Positions 59,207-64,000 of a DNA stretch of 64,000 bases are shown here, piece after piece. How positions within the stretch are numbered: position 1 is the stretch's first letter; the number at the start of each line of letters is the position of its first letter. Source of the DNA: Megaleporinus macrocephalus. Lineage: Eukaryota > Chordata > Actinopteri > Characiformes > Anostomidae. Position numbers and translations under genes: made by a program. The notes beneath the pieces were generated by a model, which saw nothing but the letters and a program-made list of their open reading frames with translations, was not told where the DNA came from and made no database searches. The stretch is from assembly GCA_021613375.1 (NCBI GenBank), contig CM038717.1:38577000-38640999 (forward strand), given 5' to 3'.

Positions 59207-60315
59207 ATGAGAAAGAATTCCCACAACGAGCTTAGAGCGAGATCAGTTTAAAAGAAAAGAATCAGACCGAAATTGCACATCACACTTCAAGAAAACAGTG
59301 TCTTGAATTCCGACAATATGCGACACAGAAGAAGAAACAGATTTTTTTTTTTTGTTTTGTTTTTTTTTTCTTTTGGGTGAACGGACGGCCTGTTCCAAGA
59401 ACAATAGTCGAGGAGGGATTACGGGCTGATTTGTTCCATTTTTTTATTACCTTGGGATAAGCCGCAGCTGGAGAACACCAGTGTGTCTCCGTATTTACAT
59501 CAGACAATTCCGCCAGATTGCATCAAGCCCCTCTGAAATAAGATTGAGCGAATCCGGAGAGGGAGGGATGAGGACTACTCTGAGGTTGCCATGCAAACAT
59601 GAAGGATTATGGGACCGTTACTTGGAGGAGGTGGCATAATTACGCCTCGTGCCCTGAGTGCACCCGGCGGTAGAACCAATCAATGTCCATCAACAAAGAC
59701 CTATTATCAGCCTTACTAAGTTTAATTATGTCCATCTTCTTCTTCTTCTTTTTTTTGCCTCGTCTTTCGGATCAATATTTTTTCATTAAAATATCCACAG
59801 CTGCCATTTTCAGCCAAGATTCATATCTTCGTGGCACAAATCTGTTCTGTGCAGACCTCTCCCTGGATGAGTGGAGCGCTCCATATTTTCAATATTTGAT
59901 AGAACGAGTCATTCAAGGATACATAATATATTGCAAGAAGTTTTGGGCTTTGAGATACGATTACATCTTACAGACGCCATGAGGCATTTTAGATAATAAT
60001 TATAATTCAACTTTTTTTAGTATCATCTAACATGTCTGCACATATTTATTTATTCATTTTTCCAGCCCCAGTCCTAAAACCTGAATGGCTAAGTCGCATC
60101 CGAAGCCACTGTGAAACATTTAATATACGGAGCACTGAGTGTACCGACGAAGTAAGAACCCATGGGCTGATTGACTTATTTGCTTATCTAGAACTTGCCT
60201 GGTCAGTTAGCTAACAGGCTAATCAGCTCCATCATAGGCTTGAATTAAGGTGCTTACGATATGATTGACTGAAAAATATAAAAATCTAAACAACTTGTTA
60301 CATGCTTTTAATATT
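59203..60315. promoter_or_regulatory. candidate conserved non-coding region upstream of the first coding exon
   Basis: Unique sequence. After poly-T/A patches (59340-59380, 59745-59757) the block at about 59520-60250 has the AT-rich, homeobox-site-rich texture of vertebrate developmental enhancers (GGCATAATTACG, TTTAATTATGTCC, AATAATTATAATTC). No exon was recognised. Confidence 0.35.
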
Positions 60316-60329
60316 CATGTTTCCATTAG

Positions 60330-61670
60330 AAGTGGCATCAAACCCAGACTGAGTCCCAAACACCTCTGTATCCCTACATAGTACATACATACATACATCA
60401 AACCCAGACTGAGTCCCAAACACCTCCATATCCCTACATAGTACATACATACATCAAACCCAGACTGAGTCCCAAACACCTCCATATCTCTACATAGTAC
60501 ATACATACATCAAACCCAGACTGAGTCCCAAACACCTCCATATCTCTACATAGTACATACATACATCAAACCCAGACTGAGTCCCAAACACCTCCATATC
60601 CCTACATAGTACATACATACATCAAACCCAGACTGAGTCCCAAACACCTCCATATCTCTACATAGTACATACATACATCAAACCCAGACTGAGTCCCAAA
60701 CACCTCCATATCCCTACATAGTACATACATACATCAAACCCAGACTGAGTCCCAAACACCTCCATATCTCTACATAGTACATACATACATCAAACCCAGA
60801 CTGAGTCCCAAACACCTCCATATCTCTACATAGTACATACATACATCAAACCCAGACTGAGTCCCAAACACCTCCATATCCCTACATAGTACATACATAC
60901 ATCAAACCCAGACTGAGTCCCAAACACCTCCACATCCCTACATAGTACATACATACATCAAACCCAGACTGAGTCCCAAACACCTCCATATCCCTACATA
61001 GTACATACATACATCAAACCCAGACTGAGTCCCAAACACCTCTGTATCCCTACATAGTACATACATACATACATCAAACCCAGACTGTACGGAGTACATA
61101 TCCCTACATAGTACATACACACATACATCAAACCCAGACTGAGTCCCAAACACCTCCATATCTCTACATAGTACATACATACATCAAACCCAGACTGAGT
61201 CCCAAACACCTCCATATCTCTACATAGTACATACATACATCAAACCCAGACTGAGTCCCAAACACCTCCATATCTCTACATAGTACATACATACATACAT
61301 CAAACCCAGACTGAGTCCCAAACACCTCCATATCCCTACATAGTACATACATACATCAAACCCAGACTGAGTCCCAAACACCTCCATATCTCTACATAGT
61401 ACATACATACATACATCAAACCCAGACTGAGTCCCAAACACCTCCATATCCCTACATAGTACATACATACATACATCAAACCCAGACTGAGTCCCAAACA
61501 CCTCCACATCCCTACATAGTACATACATACATACATCAAACCCAGACTGAGTCCCAAACACCTCCATATCCCTACATAGTACATACATACATACATCAAA
61601 CCCAGACTGAGTCCCAAACACCTCCACATCCCTACATAGTACATACATACATACATCAAACCCAGACTGT
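60330..61670. repeat. 56-bp minisatellite
   Basis: About 24 copies of a 56-bp unit containing CATCAAACCCAGACTGAGTC, CCAAACACCTCCATATC and CTACATAGTACATA. Length differences come mainly from the number of CATA tetramers. One copy (about 61070-61135) is rearranged. Confidence 0.97.
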
Positions 61671-62345
61671 TTCAGTAGTGAGCGTTTCAGTGGGAAGTGT
61701 TAAGCGTAGCCCTATATAATATGGTGGATTTGAATTGGCATGTTTTGGATTTCTTCCTATATGTTAAACCCAAAACTAGCCTACAAATGGCATCCTTAGG
61801 TGTTTCTTCTCTGCAGAGGACGTTAATCTATTTACACTTAGAAACTCAAACCCTGATGTTTAAACTCCAGCACACGCGACCGTGTACTCATCTCTGGAAG
61901 CACCAGGACATCACAAGACATGTGTAGCTGTTATCTGCTTCCAGCTGCTGCATAAACTCCAGTAATACTGGAACAGAAGCTGCTGTTTAAAACTATGACT
62001 GATTATTATCTCGTACTCGAGGCGCATGTGAGTATTTCAGGGGATTTCTCGCTTTAGCAGTGAACAAAAAGGCAGCAGATACGCAGCCTCGACTCCGAGT
62101 GAGGGTCACCCTGAGGTTTCTGGGTGGCAAGGACAGGAATGCTCTGCGTACGCTGGAGACGAACTGAAGCGCTCCACTGCAGGCACTGCTGAGTCTTTTG
62201 AAATCTGCATAGTTGTGTGTAATCCGTTAGCCTTGGCAGAATAAAAACATCAGAGCGCAGACCGGCTTCACCGAGAAGGCATGAAAAGCTGCCGATGTCA
62301 ATGAACATTACGCTCGTTTAGCAGTAAGTAGGTGTTCCACGTTTC
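61671..62345. other. unassigned unique sequence
   Basis: The short start (TTTCAGTAGTGAGCGTTTCAG, 61671-61691) matches the unit of the array at 62920 onward. Otherwise no element or exon was recognised. Confidence 0.4.
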
Positions 62346-62349
62346 GGGC

Positions 62350-62750
62350 AGAGGGCCTTGAAATCTGTTAAAACAAACAAACCAGCGAATCGTTCGCGCT
62401 CCAGAGTAAACCTCCGCCTCACTGTAGGCCAACTGACTCGCGTCCTGGCAGCTCCCGCTCTTGGACCGGCAAACAGAAGTGTAACGCAGTCAGGGACGCG
62501 GATACAAGGCTACGAGAGCGCGGGGTCCACGTGTGAGCCGAGGCTTTGAACGCGCTACAAACGAGGCCGCGGGAAACACACGGCTCGGATTCGCTGGGAG
62601 AAAACAGAAACAGCCGGTACTCGCGAGCGCTCGGCGTTATGGTAGGTGTGAAAGAGACAGACTCTCGCTATGAAGACATCGTGACGCTGGAGGTCATGCA
62701 TTACAGTGATTCTACACTTCACGTGAAGAACAGCCACTCGTAGCTCACTG
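62350..62750. promoter_or_regulatory. CpG-island-like block upstream of znf462
   Basis: Dense CpG at 62385-62660 (for example GTACTCGCGAGCGCTCGG). It lies about 3.3 kb upstream of the first coding exon in transcription direction, so it could hold a promoter or untranslated exon of znf462. No donor site could be assigned with confidence. Confidence 0.35.
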
Positions 62751-62919
62751 CTTTAGAAGACACGTATGAACTGTCCTGCTTTCAGGTCAACCCTGTAACA
62801 CATTCAGGACTGAGTGACTATAATAAATAATATGAATAAATAATATGAAATACTATAATAATACTAATGATTCACTAATCTTCTAATGATAACTAATGAT
62901 TCTTAATCTCTTGGTTTCA

Positions 62920-64000
62920 ATAGTGACTTTCAGTAGCAAGCGTTTCAGTGGTGAGCGTTTTGGTAGTGACTATTTCAGTAGTGACTGTTTCAGTGGCAAG
63001 CGTTTCAGTGGAAAGTGTTTTGGTAGTGACTATTTCAGTAGTGACTGTTTCAGTAGCAAGCGTTTCAGTGGAAAGTGTTTTGGTAGTGACTATTTCAGTA
63101 GTGACTGGTTCAGTAGCAAGCGTTTCAGTGGTGAGAGTTTTGGTAGTGACTATTTCAGTAGTGACTGTTTCAGTAGCAAGCGTTTCAGTGGAAAGTGTTT
63201 TGGTAGTGACTATTTCAGTAGTGACTGGTTCAGTAGTGAGCTTTTCAGTGGAAAGTGTTTTGGTAGTGACTATTTCAGTAGTGACTTTCAGTAGCAAGCG
63301 TTTCAGTGGTAAGTGTTTCGGTAGTGACTATTTCAGTAGTGAGTGTTTTGGTAGTGACTGGTTCAGTAGCAAGCATTTCAGTGATGAGTGTTTCGGTAGT
63401 GACAGTTTCAGGAGTAAGTCTTTCAGTGGTGAGCTTTCGGTAGTGACCATTACATTAGTGTATGTTTCAGAAGTGACCATTTCAGTAGTGATCGTTTTGG
63501 TGATGACCATATCAGTGGTGACTGTTTCAGTAGTGGCCTTTTCGGTAGTGATTGTTTCAGTAGTGACCGTTTCGGTAGTAAATGTTTCAGCAGTGATTGT
63601 TTAGTAGTGATTGTTTCAGTAGTGACTGTTTCAGTAGTGATTGTTTCGGTAGTGACAGTTTCAGTAGTGACTGTTTCGGTAGTAAATGTTTCAGCAGTGA
63701 TTGTTTAGTAGTGATTGTTTCAGCAGTGACTGTTTCAGTAGTGACAGTTTCAGTAGTGACAGTTTCAGTAGTGACCGTTTCGGTAGTAAATGTTTCAGCA
63801 GTGATTGTTTAGTAGTGATTGTTTCAGCAGTGACTGTTTCAGTAGTGACCGTTTTGGAATTGGTCTTTCGGTAGAGACTGTTTCAGTAGTGACTGTTTCA
63901 GTAGTGATTGTTTCAGTAGTGACAGTTTCAGTAGTGACCGTTTCGGTAGTAAATGTTTCAGCAGTGATCGTTTAGTAGTGATTGTTTCAGCAGTGACTGT
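62920..64000. repeat. 15-bp minisatellite with 60-bp higher-order pattern, open to the window end
   Basis: Units of TTTCAGTAGTGACTG with variants (TTTTGGTAGTGACTA, TTTCAGTAGCAAGCG). At 62930-63290 four units form a 60-bp higher-order repeat; the right part is less ordered. It continues past base 64000. Confidence 0.97.

Overview
This window is a piece of a vertebrate nuclear genome, most likely a ray-finned fish. The evidence is one multi-exon gene with canonical GT/AG introns, fish-type DNA transposon remnants (hAT-like and Tc1-like), fragments of non-LTR retrotransposons, many intronic minisatellites and a 999-base assembly gap. The repeat flavour would fit an otophysan teleost, but that is only an impression.

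One protein-coding gene is supported: the orthologue of ZNF462 (znf462), a very large C2H2 zinc-finger nuclear protein, on the minus strand. Twelve coding exons can be placed, from the ATG at 59102 to the stop at 9181. Splice phases agree at every junction that can be checked: 58880-59102, 53199-58579 (a 5.4-kb exon with 23 of the fingers), 51065-51202, 44041 into the gap, 39028-39146, 34714-34911, 28358-28646, 20045-20181, 17936-18159, 16686-17076, 10918-11086 and 9181-9394. The fourth coding exon runs into the N-gap, so one finger cannot be read. The 3' UTR lies below 9181, with several possible poly(A) signals. The upstream non-coding exon(s) were not identified; a CpG-rich block at 62350-62750 is one candidate.

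Almost half of the window is tandem repeat. About 17 arrays of 15 to 102 bp units, plus GA-rich tracts, fill the introns and flanks, and adjacent arrays have unrelated units. Several reach within about 12-25 bases of a splice site. Four splice acceptors have a CT-rich simple repeat as their polypyrimidine tract, one of them nearly 4 kb long. The repeats produce many long low-complexity reading frames that are not genes.

Interspersed elements cluster in the introns at 9395-17000, 18160-28357 and 28647-34713. They include two hAT-like elements with 8-bp target duplications, three Tc1-like remnants, a nested MITE complex, retrotransposon fragments, and a roughly 400-bp family (called MITE-A here) present in four places. 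The array at 49190-50580 appears to be an amplified internal segment of MITE-A. Unique, CpG-rich or developmental-enhancer-like blocks at about 6300-6930, 22870-23180, 36530-36900, 47890-49140, 51215-51570, 59500-60250 and 62350-62750 are candidate regulatory DNA. No RNA gene, CRISPR array, operon or second gene was found.
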